DNA from: Sphingomonadales bacterium UBA7473
Lineage (GTDB): Bacteria > Pseudomonadota > Alphaproteobacteria > Sphingomonadales > Sphingomonadaceae
Assembly: GCA_002478575.1 (NCBI GenBank)
Contig: DLOX01000222.1
Span: 1-6,716, forward strand
Length of the DNA: 6,716 nt
Direction: 5' to 3'
The notes under the pieces were generated by a model that saw nothing but the letters and a program-made list of their open reading frames with translations, ran no database searches and was not told the origin of the DNA. This document shows positions 1-4,883 of this stretch, one piece after another. The translations under genes were made by a program, and so were the position numbers. Position 1 is the stretch's first letter. Each line of letters begins with the position of its first letter.

Positions 1-212
1 ACGCCGACGCCATGCTTTTTGATGGCATTGGCGCAATCGATGGTGATTTGGTCATTGGTCTCATCGCGCTTTTCAACGGAGAGGTCATAATATTCCAGAT
101 CTATGTCGAGGTAGGGGAGGATCAGTTTCTCGCGAATCCATTGCCAAATGATTCGGGTCATTTCATCGCCATCGATTTCAACAACCGGGTTTTTCACCTT
201 GATCTTGGCCAT
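1..212 (-). CDS. icd: NADP-dependent isocitrate dehydrogenase, eukaryotic-type (5' part)
   Basis: The enzyme oxidatively decarboxylates isocitrate to 2-oxoglutarate in the TCA cycle, reducing NADP, as a cytoplasmic homodimer. Only the first 70 codons lie in the window; the family is normally a little over 400 residues, so most of the catalytic domain is off the left edge. The protein starts MAKIKVKNPVVEIDGDEMTR and continues IIWQWIREKL, the very conserved opening of the eukaryotic/alphaproteobacterial IDH class. Later come YYDLSVEKRDETNDQIT and ANAIKKHGVGV, also hallmarks of this class and unlike the E. coli Icd type. The start is the ATG whose complement is 210-212, with GAGGAAAG at 228-221 eight bases upstream as ribosome binding site. 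It is transcribed divergently from psd. The identification is by recognised sequence; the catalytic residues themselves are not in view. Confidence 0.93.
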   Translation of the reverse strand, partial: MAKIKVKNPVVEIDGDEMTRIIWQWIREKLILPYLDIDLEYYDLSVEKRDETNDQITIDCANAIKKHGVG

Positions 213-250
213 GGGGCTCGCTTTCCTCGCGTTTGTGATGATTTCTTCCT

Positions 251-279
251 GCTCTAGGCGGACAAAAGCCGCTGATCAA
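251..279 (-). promoter_or_regulatory. Candidate icd promoter
   Basis: On the minus strand, TTGATC (279-274) and TAGAGC (256-251) are separated by exactly 17 bases. This would put the icd transcript start near 244 and give a leader of about 32 bases containing the GAGGAAAG ribosome binding site. The -10 matches the consensus only partly, so this is a weak pattern-based call. Confidence 0.3.
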
Positions 280-291
280 CCTTGCAGGTTG
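277..291. promoter_or_regulatory. 15-bp palindrome between divergent icd and psd promoters
   Basis: CAACCTTGCAGGTTG is a perfect inverted repeat: 6-bp arms CAACCT and AGGTTG around TGC. It lies between the candidate -35 elements of icd (274-279, minus) and psd (289-294, plus), and its outer CAA and TTG are shared with them. A dimeric regulator bound here could affect both genes. Part of the symmetry comes simply from two facing -35 boxes, so an operator role is only a possibility. Confidence 0.3.
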
Positions 292-317
292 TCAGGCTGC
301 GCTTTGCCCCCTAAAAC
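289..317 (+). promoter_or_regulatory. Candidate psd-pssA promoter
   Basis: TTGTCA (289-294) matches the -35 consensus at 5 of 6 bases. It is followed after exactly 17 bases by TAAAAC (312-317), a 4 of 6 match to the -10. The expected start point, about 7 bases further on, falls on or next to the A of the psd ATG at 324. That fits the absence of any Shine-Dalgarno sequence there and suggests a leaderless transcript. Confidence 0.45.
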
Positions 318-323
318 AATCAC

Positions 324-1058
324 ATGGGTGCACTAGACAGCAACGACAACCGGCCTGCGCCGGTCAAATGGCAATGGCCATCCATTCACCCTGAAGGACG
401 CAAATTCGCGCTGATTGCAGCCGCAATCACTGCCGTTTTCGCATTCATGGCGTGGGAGACTTTGGCTTGGCCAATGGCGGGCATCACAATTTGGGTGCTG
501 GCCTTTTTTAGGGATCCTGTTCGGGGCGTTCCTCAAGGGGATGACTATATCATCGCGCCAGCGGACGGCCTTGTGACGTTGATTGTCAATGTGCCGCCGC
601 CAAGGGAATTGGCTGGTGAACAGGGATTGGGCGAAGCCGAGATGACGCGCGTTTCGATCTTTATGAGCGTGTTTGATGTGCACATAAATCGCGCGCCGAT
701 TGCCGGAACGATCAAGCAAGTCGTTTATATTGCCGGAAAATTCCTGAATGCTGATCTGGATAAGGCCAGCGAAGATAATGAGCGGCAGCATATCTTGGTT
801 GAGCGTCACGATGGCGTTCGCATCGGGTTCACCCAAATCGCGGGGCTGGTTGCACGGCGCATCCTTCCCTTTGTGAAGCCAGGTGACATGGTCGCTGCTG
901 GGCAGCGCGTGGGCCTCATTCGCTTTGGCAGCCGTGTTGATGTTTATTTGCCAGCTGGAACCTCTCCGAAAGTAGCGCTTGGACAGCGGACCGTGGCTGG
1001 CGAGACCATCCTTGGCGTGCTGGGGGATGGCACAAGCATCAACGCCGGTCGGCTGTGA
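324..1058 (+). CDS. psd: Phosphatidylserine decarboxylase proenzyme, short (PSD-A) form
   Basis: This pyruvoyl enzyme of the inner membrane converts phosphatidylserine to phosphatidylethanolamine. At 244 residues it belongs to the compact bacterial subfamily, shorter than E. coli Psd (about 320). Residues about 28-62 form a hydrophobic, membrane-associating segment ending in AFFRDPVR. The conserved core follows: APADG (Asp81), VFDVHINRAP (His120) and near the end RFGSRVDVYLP. Self-cleavage before Ser203 in FGSR should yield a beta chain of about 202 residues and a pyruvoyl-bearing alpha chain of about 42. Asp81, His120 and Ser203 correspond to the known Asp-His-Ser autocleavage set, so the enzyme looks intact. 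ATG 324 is the first possible start, since an in-frame stop lies at 312-314. No ribosome binding site precedes it. The stop overlaps the pssA start by 4 bp. Confidence 0.95.
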   Translation: MGALDSNDNRPAPVKWQWPSIHPEGRKFALIAAAITAVFAFMAWETLAWPMAGITIWVLAFFRDPVRGVPQGDDYIIAPADGLVTLIVNVPPPRELAGEQGLGEAEMTRVSIFMSVFDVHINRAPIAGTIKQVVYIAGKFLNADLDKASEDNERQHILVERHDGVRIGFTQIAGLVARRILPFVKPGDMVAAGQRVGLIRFGSRVDVYLPAGTSPKVALGQRTVAGETILGVLGDGTSINAGRL

Positions 1059-1837
1059 GAGAAGCCGACGATACGCCAGAGATAAGGCGCGTGCGCGGCA
1101 TTCCGCTGCGCACCATTGCGCCCAATGCCGTCACAGCTTTGGCCTTATGTGCAGGGCTTACCGCGATACGCTTTGGCATTGCTGGTGAATGGGACAAAGC
1201 GGTAATTGCAACGATCATTGCGGCAGTGCTTGATGGAATCGATGGCCGCGTTGCAAGAATGTTGAATGGCACCAGTCGTTTCGGCGCGGAGCTTGATTCG
1301 CTCTCTGATGTTATTGCTTTCGGTGTTTCGCCTGCGCTTTTGATGTATCTTTGGTCGCTTCAAGCTATTCCACGCTATGGCTGGCTTTTTGCCCTTGCCA
1401 TGGCGCTTTGCTGTGCGCTCAGGCTGGCGCGCTTCAACGCGGCCATTGATACAGAGGATCAACCCCATAAATCCGCAGGCTTTCTTACTGGCGTTCCGGC
1501 ACCGGCCGGGGCGGGGCTTGCACTCTTGCCGCTCTACCTTTGGCTAGAGACGGGATTGGATTGGGTGAGGGAGCCTTATGTCGTCGCGCCATGGCTGGCA
1601 TTCGTGGCCTTCCTGATGATTTCAAACATTGCCACCTTCAGCTGGGGATCTATCCGTCCGCGCCGTTCGGTCAGGCTGGAAGTGATTGCGCTGGCCGCCT
1701 TGGTTGGCGCCGCGATTTTCTCAGTACCATGGATCATGCTGAGCATCATCTGCTTGGTCTATGTTGTGCTCATCCCATTCAGCATCCGCAGCTACGGCCG
1801 GATCAAGCGGCTAAGGGCAGCGACTCTAGCGGCATAA
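1055..1837 (+). CDS. pssA: CDP-diacylglycerol-serine O-phosphatidyltransferase
   Basis: This integral membrane enzyme joins serine to CDP-diacylglycerol, releasing CMP and phosphatidylserine, which Psd then decarboxylates. The CDP-alcohol phosphatidyltransferase signature is complete: Asp60, Asp63-Gly64, Ala67-Arg68, Gly77, Asp81 and Asp85, in the spacing D-x2-DG-x2-AR-x8-G-x3-D-x3-D. The four aspartates bind the metal ions and supply the catalytic base. Hydrophobic stretches from about residue 26 to 240 suggest several membrane helices. The length of 260 is normal for the membrane-type (Bacillus-like, not E. coli-like) PssA. It starts at GTG 1055 inside the psd stop (GTGA), so it is probably translated by coupling. 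Its last 35 bp overlap, on the opposite strand, the end of the small membrane-protein gene. A phosphatidylglycerophosphate synthase shares the fold, but the pairing with psd favours PssA. Confidence 0.93.
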   Translation: MREADDTPEIRRVRGIPLRTIAPNAVTALALCAGLTAIRFGIAGEWDKAVIATIIAAVLDGIDGRVARMLNGTSRFGAELDSLSDVIAFGVSPALLMYLWSLQAIPRYGWLFALAMALCCALRLARFNAAIDTEDQPHKSAGFLTGVPAPAGAGLALLPLYLWLETGLDWVREPYVVAPWLAFVAFLMISNIATFSWGSIRPRRSVRLEVIALAALVGAAIFSVPWIMLSIICLVYVVLIPFSIRSYGRIKRLRAATLAA

Positions 1838-2030
1838 GATCATCGACGCGTGTCACAGCGCGCATTCGATACTCCCGAAGATCAACGATGACAGCGCTCG
1901 ATTGAGGAAGGCCGGTTTGTCCGGCAAGCGCCTTCATCATGCGGTCTCCGTGCGAGCGAAGCATGACGCCCACCAAGCCGATGCCGAAAATCAGAACCGC
2001 AACAAAGAATGAACCTGCCAAGACGTGCAT
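1803..2030 (-). CDS. Small single-span membrane protein of unknown function, probable LexA target
   Basis: I do not recognise this 75-residue protein. The N-terminus is MHVLAGSFFVAVLIFGIGLVG, a single hydrophobic helix at about residues 4-24 with almost no preceding tail. Then comes a basic stretch (MLRSHGDRMMKAL) and a polar tail of about 50 residues ending in MPLESLPLAA. The positive charges just after the helix suggest an Nout-Cin anchor with the tail in the cytoplasm. It has no cysteines and no domain I can name. Evidence that it is a real gene: an excellent ribosome binding site (AAGGAG at 2043-2038, 7 bases from the ATG), a near-consensus promoter directly upstream, and a stretch otherwise left empty between pssA and rpsB. 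The promoter carries a GTTC-N7-GTTC LexA-type box, so DNA-damage induction is the best guess. A division inhibitor is conceivable but unproven. It converges on pssA with a 35-bp overlap. Confidence 0.72.
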   Translation of the reverse strand: MHVLAGSFFVAVLIFGIGLVGVMLRSHGDRMMKALAGQTGLPQSSAVIVDLREYRMRAVTRVDDLMPLESLPLAA

Positions 2031-2037
2031 TGCTTAT

Positions 2038-2043
2038 CTCCTT
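2038..2043 (-). promoter_or_regulatory. Strong ribosome binding site of the small membrane protein
   Basis: AAGGAG on the minus strand is a full Shine-Dalgarno match, 7 bases from the ATG at 2030-2028. It fixes the start of the small gene and is the best such site in the window. Confidence 0.75.
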
Positions 2044-2052
2044 ATGTTCTGT

Positions 2053-2081
2053 TTTATGTTCTAACCTCGTTCCCATGTCAA
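2053..2081 (-). promoter_or_regulatory. Strong promoter of the small membrane-protein gene
   Basis: On the minus strand, a perfect -35 TTGACA (2081-2076) is followed after exactly 17 bases by CATAAA (2058-2053), a 4 of 6 match to the -10. Transcription should begin near 2046, giving a leader of only about 16 bases that opens close to the AAGGAG ribosome binding site. The spacer is filled by the LexA-type box, the layout of a repressed but intrinsically strong promoter. Confidence 0.65.
2058..2072. promoter_or_regulatory. Candidate LexA (SOS) box, GTTC-N7-GTTC
   Basis: GTTC (2058-2061) and GTTC (2069-2072) are separated by exactly 7 bases; on the minus strand this reads GAACGAGGTTAGAAC. This direct repeat is the LexA box known from alphaproteobacteria. 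It sits between the -35 and -10 of the small membrane-protein promoter, where bound LexA would block RNA polymerase. A further GTTC at 2046-2049 lies 8 bases away and could be a spare half-site. The pattern fixes only eight bases, so a chance match is possible; its position is the main support. Confidence 0.55.
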
Positions 2082-2120
2082 CAGATTGTTTTATGTCTGT
2101 TCCAATTTTTCTGGGGCGGG

Positions 2121-2149
2121 TTGCATTTCGGTGATTCGGTCGCTAATGG
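2121..2149 (+). promoter_or_regulatory. Candidate rpsB-tsf promoter
   Basis: TTGCAT (2121-2126) and TAATGG (2144-2149) are separated by 17 bases and followed by a GC-rich stretch (CCCGGC), as often seen at growth-rate-controlled ribosomal promoters. The predicted start near 2156 leaves a leader of about 92 bases. The -10 is poor, so the exact position is uncertain, although a promoter somewhere in 2082-2180 is required because the upstream gene is divergent. Confidence 0.35.
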
Positions 2150-2184
2150 CCCGGCTCTCTATCCCGCATGGGTGGCATCATAAA

Positions 2185-2232
2185 CCGGTGTGAGGCATGT
2201 GCCTCATTCTCGCTGCCCAGTGGACTAACCGG
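2185..2232 (+). promoter_or_regulatory. Candidate structured rpsB mRNA leader
   Basis: A hairpin with stem TGAGGC (2191-2196) and GCCTCA (2201-2206) and loop ATGT is flanked by CCGGT (2185-2189) and ACCGG (2228-2232), which can pair around it. The outer stem ends two bases before the AAAGGAAG ribosome binding site of rpsB. Such a fold would suit feedback by S2 on its own mRNA, as known for rpsB in enterobacteria. I do not recognise a described family here. Confidence 0.3.
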
Positions 2233-2233
2233 A

Positions 2234-2240
2234 AAGGAAG
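2234..2240 (+). promoter_or_regulatory. Ribosome binding site fixing the rpsB start
   Basis: AAGGAAG-like sequence (AAAGGAAG region) lies 7 bases before ATG 2248. It selects this codon over the in-frame ATG at 2197, which has no such site and would add 17 residues foreign to the S2 family. Confidence 0.7.
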
Positions 2241-2247
2241 TATCCCT

Positions 2248-3009
2248 ATGGCGGCACCTACCGTCACTTTGCACCAATTGCTCGAAGCAGGTGCGCATTT
2301 TGGTCACCAGACGCATCGCTGGAACCCAAAGATGAAGCCTTACATCTTCGGTGATCGTAACGGCGTTCATATTCTTGACCTCTCGCAGTCGGTTCCTTTG
2401 TTTGCCCGTGCGCTCGACTTTGTGTCGCAAACAGCAGCTCGCGGCGGCAAGGTCCTGTTCGTTGGCACAAAGCGCCAGGCGCAAGAGCCTATCGCTGAAG
2501 CTGCGCGCGCATCTGGCCAGCATTTCGTCAACCACCGCTGGTTGGGCGGGATGCTCACCAACTGGAAGACGATTTCTGGTTCGATCAAGCGTCTGAAGAG
2601 CATGGAAGAAACGCTGAACGGCGACACTTCGGGCTTCACCAAGAAGGAAGTTCTTCAAATGACGCGTGAGCGCGACAAGCTCGAGCTTTCCTTGGGCGGC
2701 ATCCGCGACATGGGTGGTGTGCCTGACGTGATGTTCGTCATCGACGCGAACAAAGAAGAACTCGCCATCAAGGAAGCCAATGTTCTTGGTATTCCAGTGG
2801 TTGCGATCCTCGATTCGAACGTTTCGCCCGACGGCATCGCTTTCCCAGTGCCTGCCAATGATGACGCAGCACGTGCCATCCGCCTTTATTGCGATGCCAT
2901 TGCAACCGCCGCTACGCGCGGTGGTCATCAAGCTGCTGCATCACGTGGTGCGGATTTGGGCGCAATGGTTGAGCCGCCAGCGGAAGAGGCGCTTGCCGTC
3001 GAAGCCTAA
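2248..3009 (+). CDS. rpsB: 30S ribosomal protein S2
   Basis: S2 is one of the last proteins to join the 30S subunit, where it binds between head and body and helps anchor S1. The protein has 253 residues, in the usual range. Family signatures are clear: LLEAGAHFGHQTHRWNPKM (11-29), FGDRNGVHILDL (34-45), HFVNHRWLGGMLTNWKT (92-108), the central helical hairpin with KSMEE, GGIRDMGGVPDVMFVID (150-166) and SPDGIAFPVPANDDAARAI (193-211). The acidic, alanine-rich tail (EPPAEEALAVEA) is typical of alphaproteobacterial S2. The start at ATG 2248 is set by the good ribosome binding site and by the family N-terminus MAAPTVTLHQ. It heads the rpsB-tsf unit, 114 bases from tsf with a hairpin between them. 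Confidence 0.98.
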   Translation: MAAPTVTLHQLLEAGAHFGHQTHRWNPKMKPYIFGDRNGVHILDLSQSVPLFARALDFVSQTAARGGKVLFVGTKRQAQEPIAEAARASGQHFVNHRWLGGMLTNWKTISGSIKRLKSMEETLNGDTSGFTKKEVLQMTRERDKLELSLGGIRDMGGVPDVMFVIDANKEELAIKEANVLGIPVVAILDSNVSPDGIAFPVPANDDAARAIRLYCDAIATAATRGGHQAAASRGADLGAMVEPPAEEALAVEA

Positions 3010-3053
3010 GGCTATTGTCGCTTGTCTGTCATGACGGGCACCTAATCGATACT

Positions 3054-3096
3054 GCAAAGGGTGGAACCAACATGGTTGTGCCCTTTGCGTTTTCTT
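3054..3096 (+). terminator. Terminator-like hairpin (attenuator) between rpsB and tsf
   Basis: GCAAAGGG (3054-3061) pairs perfectly with CCCTTTGC (3081-3088). Inside, AACCA (3065-3069) pairs with TGGTT (3073-3077) around loop ACA, separated from the outer stem by a 3x3 internal loop. A T-rich run, GTTTTCTTG, follows directly. This is the form of an intrinsic terminator. Since tsf follows without a clear promoter of its own, partial read-through setting the S2 to EF-Ts ratio is the likely role; an RNA-processing site is the alternative. Confidence 0.6.
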
Positions 3097-3110
3097 GTCG
3101 AACATGAAGT

Positions 3111-3116
3111 AAGGAT
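3111..3116 (+). promoter_or_regulatory. Ribosome binding site fixing the tsf start
   Basis: AAGGAT lies about 8 bases before ATG 3124. It picks this codon over the in-frame ATG at 3061, which sits within the preceding hairpin and would add 21 residues not seen in EF-Ts. Confidence 0.65.
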
Positions 3117-3123
3117 TGATCAA

Positions 3124-4056
3124 ATGGCAGAGATTACAGCTGCAATGGTGAAGGACCTGCGCGAAAAATCTGGCGCAGGCATGATGGATTGCAAAAAGGC
3201 TTTGTCTGAAAATGGCGGCGATATGGAAGCGGCTGTTGATTGGCTGCGCGCCAAGGGCCTTGCCACTGCATCGAAGAAATCAAGCCGGACTGCTGCTGAA
3301 GGTTTGGTGGGCGTTGCTGTCAGCGGGACCAAAGGCGCTGCTGTTGAAGTCAACAGCGAAACCGATTTCGTCGCGAAGAATGATCAGTTCCAAGGCTTTG
3401 TCCGTACAGTGACTGAGCTTGCGCTGACCAATGGCGATGATGTCGAAGCGTTGAAGACGGTTGCTTATCCCGGTGCGGGCACCGTTGGTGAGGTTTTGAC
3501 CAACAACATTGCGACGATTGGCGAAAACCAAACGCTGCGTCGGGCGAAGATTTTGACCGTCGAGCAAGGCGTTGTTGTTCCTTATATCCACAACGCGGTT
3601 GTCTCTGGCCTTGGCAAGATTGGCGTGCTTGTTGCGCTTGAATCAGCTGCTCCTGCTGAAACGCTGGAAGCTTTGGGTAAGCAATTGGCGATGCATGTGG
3701 CGGCCGCCTTCCCCATCGCGCTTGATGAAACGGGCGTATCAACTGACGTGATTGAGCGTGAACGCGCTATCGCTGCTGAAAAGGCGGCTGAATCAGGCAA
3801 GCCCGCGGAAGTCATCACCAAGATGGTCGATGGCGCAGTGACGAAGTTCCTGAAGGAAAATACGCTGATCAATCAGCTGTTCGTGATCGACGGCAAGACC
3901 AAAATCTCTGACGTTTTGGCGAAGGCCGGCAAAGATGCTGGTTCACCCATCGTGCTGAAGGATTATGTCCGCTTTCAGTTGGGCGAAGGCATTGAAAAGG
4001 AAGTCAGCGATTTCGCAGCGGAAGTTGCGGCGACAGCAGGCGTCAGCAAAGACTGA
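3124..4056 (+). CDS. tsf: Elongation factor Ts
   Basis: EF-Ts is the cytoplasmic nucleotide-exchange factor that ejects GDP from EF-Tu so that it can reload with GTP and aminoacyl-tRNA. The protein has 310 residues, normal for proteobacteria. The N-terminal UBA-like domain (about 1-50) contains VKDLREKSGAGMMDCKKAL (9-27) and a GGDMEAAVDWLRAKGL helix. The core opens with EVNSETDFVAKN (75-86), whose TDFV (80-83) holds the Asp-Phe pair that intrudes near the EF-Tu magnesium site. GKQLAMHVAAAFP (185-197) is the second core signature, and the C-terminal part has the usual coiled-coil region with LINQLFVID (248-256). The start follows from the ribosome binding site and the family opening MAEITAAMVK. 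It is the second gene of the rpsB unit and is followed by a strong terminator. Confidence 0.98.
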   Translation: MAEITAAMVKDLREKSGAGMMDCKKALSENGGDMEAAVDWLRAKGLATASKKSSRTAAEGLVGVAVSGTKGAAVEVNSETDFVAKNDQFQGFVRTVTELALTNGDDVEALKTVAYPGAGTVGEVLTNNIATIGENQTLRRAKILTVEQGVVVPYIHNAVVSGLGKIGVLVALESAAPAETLEALGKQLAMHVAAAFPIALDETGVSTDVIERERAIAAEKAAESGKPAEVITKMVDGAVTKFLKENTLINQLFVIDGKTKISDVLAKAGKDAGSPIVLKDYVRFQLGEGIEKEVSDFAAEVAATAGVSKD

Positions 4057-4079
4057 TCTGCATCGTTTCGAGACTTGGC

Positions 4080-4114
4080 AGCGGCGTTCACCCCGGTTAG
4101 GGTGGACGCCGTTT
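4080..4114 (+). terminator. Intrinsic terminator after tsf
   Basis: A 12-bp stem pairs 4082-4093 with 4100-4111 (CGGCGTTCACCC with GGGTGGACGCCG, one T-G wobble) around the six-base loop CGGTTA. A G-T and an A-T pair extend it at the base. Only three Ts follow (4112-4114), so termination may be incomplete, which would let some transcripts continue into pyrH. Confidence 0.72.
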
Positions 4115-4154
4115 CCATAAGCACAAACTGCATTTGTAAGAGAGAGAGTTTCGC

Positions 4155-4880
4155 ATGTCGCGCCCCGGCTTCAAACGGATATTGCTGAAGCTTTCGGGCG
4201 AAGTGCTGATGGGGGATCAAGGCTTTGGCATTGATCCAGATACCGTCGCACGTGTTGCAGGCGAAGTAAAGGCAGCCAAGGAAACCGGGCTGGAGCTATG
4301 CTTGGTCATTGGTGGCGGCAATATCTTCCGCGGTATGGCTGGGGCGGCCAAAGGCATGGACCGCGCCCAAGCCGACTATATGGGCATGCTTGCAACCATC
4401 ATGAACGCGCTCGCCATGCAAAATGCGCTGGAGCAGCTTGGCGTTCACACTCGCGTGCAATCTGCCATTCAAATGGATGCTGTGTGCGAGCCTGTCATCC
4501 GCCGTCGCGCAGAGCGGCATCTTGAAAAGGGCCGTGTCGTGATCTTTGCGGCAGGCGTTGGTTCGCCTTATTTTACGACCGACAGTGGGGCGGCTTTGCG
4601 CGCTGCTGAAATGAAATGTGATGCGCTGTTCAAAGGCACTTCGGTAGATGGCGTCTATGATGCTGACCCGAAGAAAGTGCCAAGCGCGACCCGCTATGAC
4701 ACGTTGACCTTTGATCGCGTGCTTTCTGACAATTTGAAGGTGATGGACGCCAGTGCCGTTGCCTTGTGCCGAGACAATGACATTCCGATTGTGGTTTTCT
4801 CTATCCGCGAGCAGGGCAATCTTGCCACTGTGCTTGCCGGAGACGGAGTGTGCACAATCGTTCAAACCGAAGGGGAATAG
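4155..4880 (+). CDS. pyrH: Uridylate kinase (UMP kinase)
   Basis: PyrH is the hexameric cytoplasmic UMP kinase of the bacterial amino-acid-kinase fold. It phosphorylates UMP to UDP with ATP, the step that feeds all UTP, CTP and UDP-sugar synthesis. The 241 residues match the family (E. coli also 241). Visible motifs are RILLKLSGEVLMG (8-20, phosphate-binding lysine), VIGGGNIFRG (51-60), the UMP-site region MGMLATIMNALAMQ (76-89), YFTTDSGAALRAAEM (139-153), KGTSVDGVYDADPKK (160-174) and the C-terminal FSI. The ATG at 4155 is preceded by a purine-rich but weak site (AAGAGAGAG, 4138-4146 region). It lies 98 bases after tsf, beyond a terminator, so it probably has its own promoter or depends on read-through. 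frr follows after 3 bases. Confidence 0.97.
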   Translation: MSRPGFKRILLKLSGEVLMGDQGFGIDPDTVARVAGEVKAAKETGLELCLVIGGGNIFRGMAGAAKGMDRAQADYMGMLATIMNALAMQNALEQLGVHTRVQSAIQMDAVCEPVIRRRAERHLEKGRVVIFAAGVGSPYFTTDSGAALRAAEMKCDALFKGTSVDGVYDADPKKVPSATRYDTLTFDRVLSDNLKVMDASAVALCRDNDIPIVVFSIREQGNLATVLAGDGVCTIVQTEGE

Positions 4881-4883
4881 ACC

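Noticed and set aside
12..257. Plus-strand open frame at the left edge.
   Set aside because: The minus strand encodes the unmistakable N-terminus of isocitrate dehydrogenase over the same bases.
2197..2247. Upstream in-frame start for rpsB.
   Set aside because: No ribosome binding site, lies in the leader hairpin, and the added residues do not belong to S2. ATG 2248 has a good site.
2143..2931. Long open frame on the minus strand, 262 codons, opposite rpsB.
   Set aside because: It is a mirror of rpsB's codon bias. The predicted protein has no recognisable family, is rich in His/Arg/Cys, has no convincing ribosome binding site, and S2 on the plus strand is certain.
3061..3123. Upstream in-frame start for tsf.
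   Set aside because: The extra 21 codons run through the hairpin. EF-Ts begins at MAEITAAMVK, preceded by AAGGAT.
4123..4137. Small inverted repeat ACAAA-N5-TTTGT upstream of pyrH.
   Set aside because: Five-base AT-rich arms are common by chance and nothing else supports a role.
4112..4140. TTTCCA-N17-TGTAAG as a pyrH promoter.
   Set aside because: Each half matches the consensus at 4 of 6, but the transcript would start around 4147, beyond the purine-rich ribosome binding region of pyrH, so it fits poorly.
4296..4865. Minus-strand open frame of 189 codons opposite pyrH; similar ones opposite psd (333-836), frr (4908-5366) and uppS (5654-6148).
   Set aside because: All lie fully within recognised genes and their proteins resemble no family. 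They are shadow frames.
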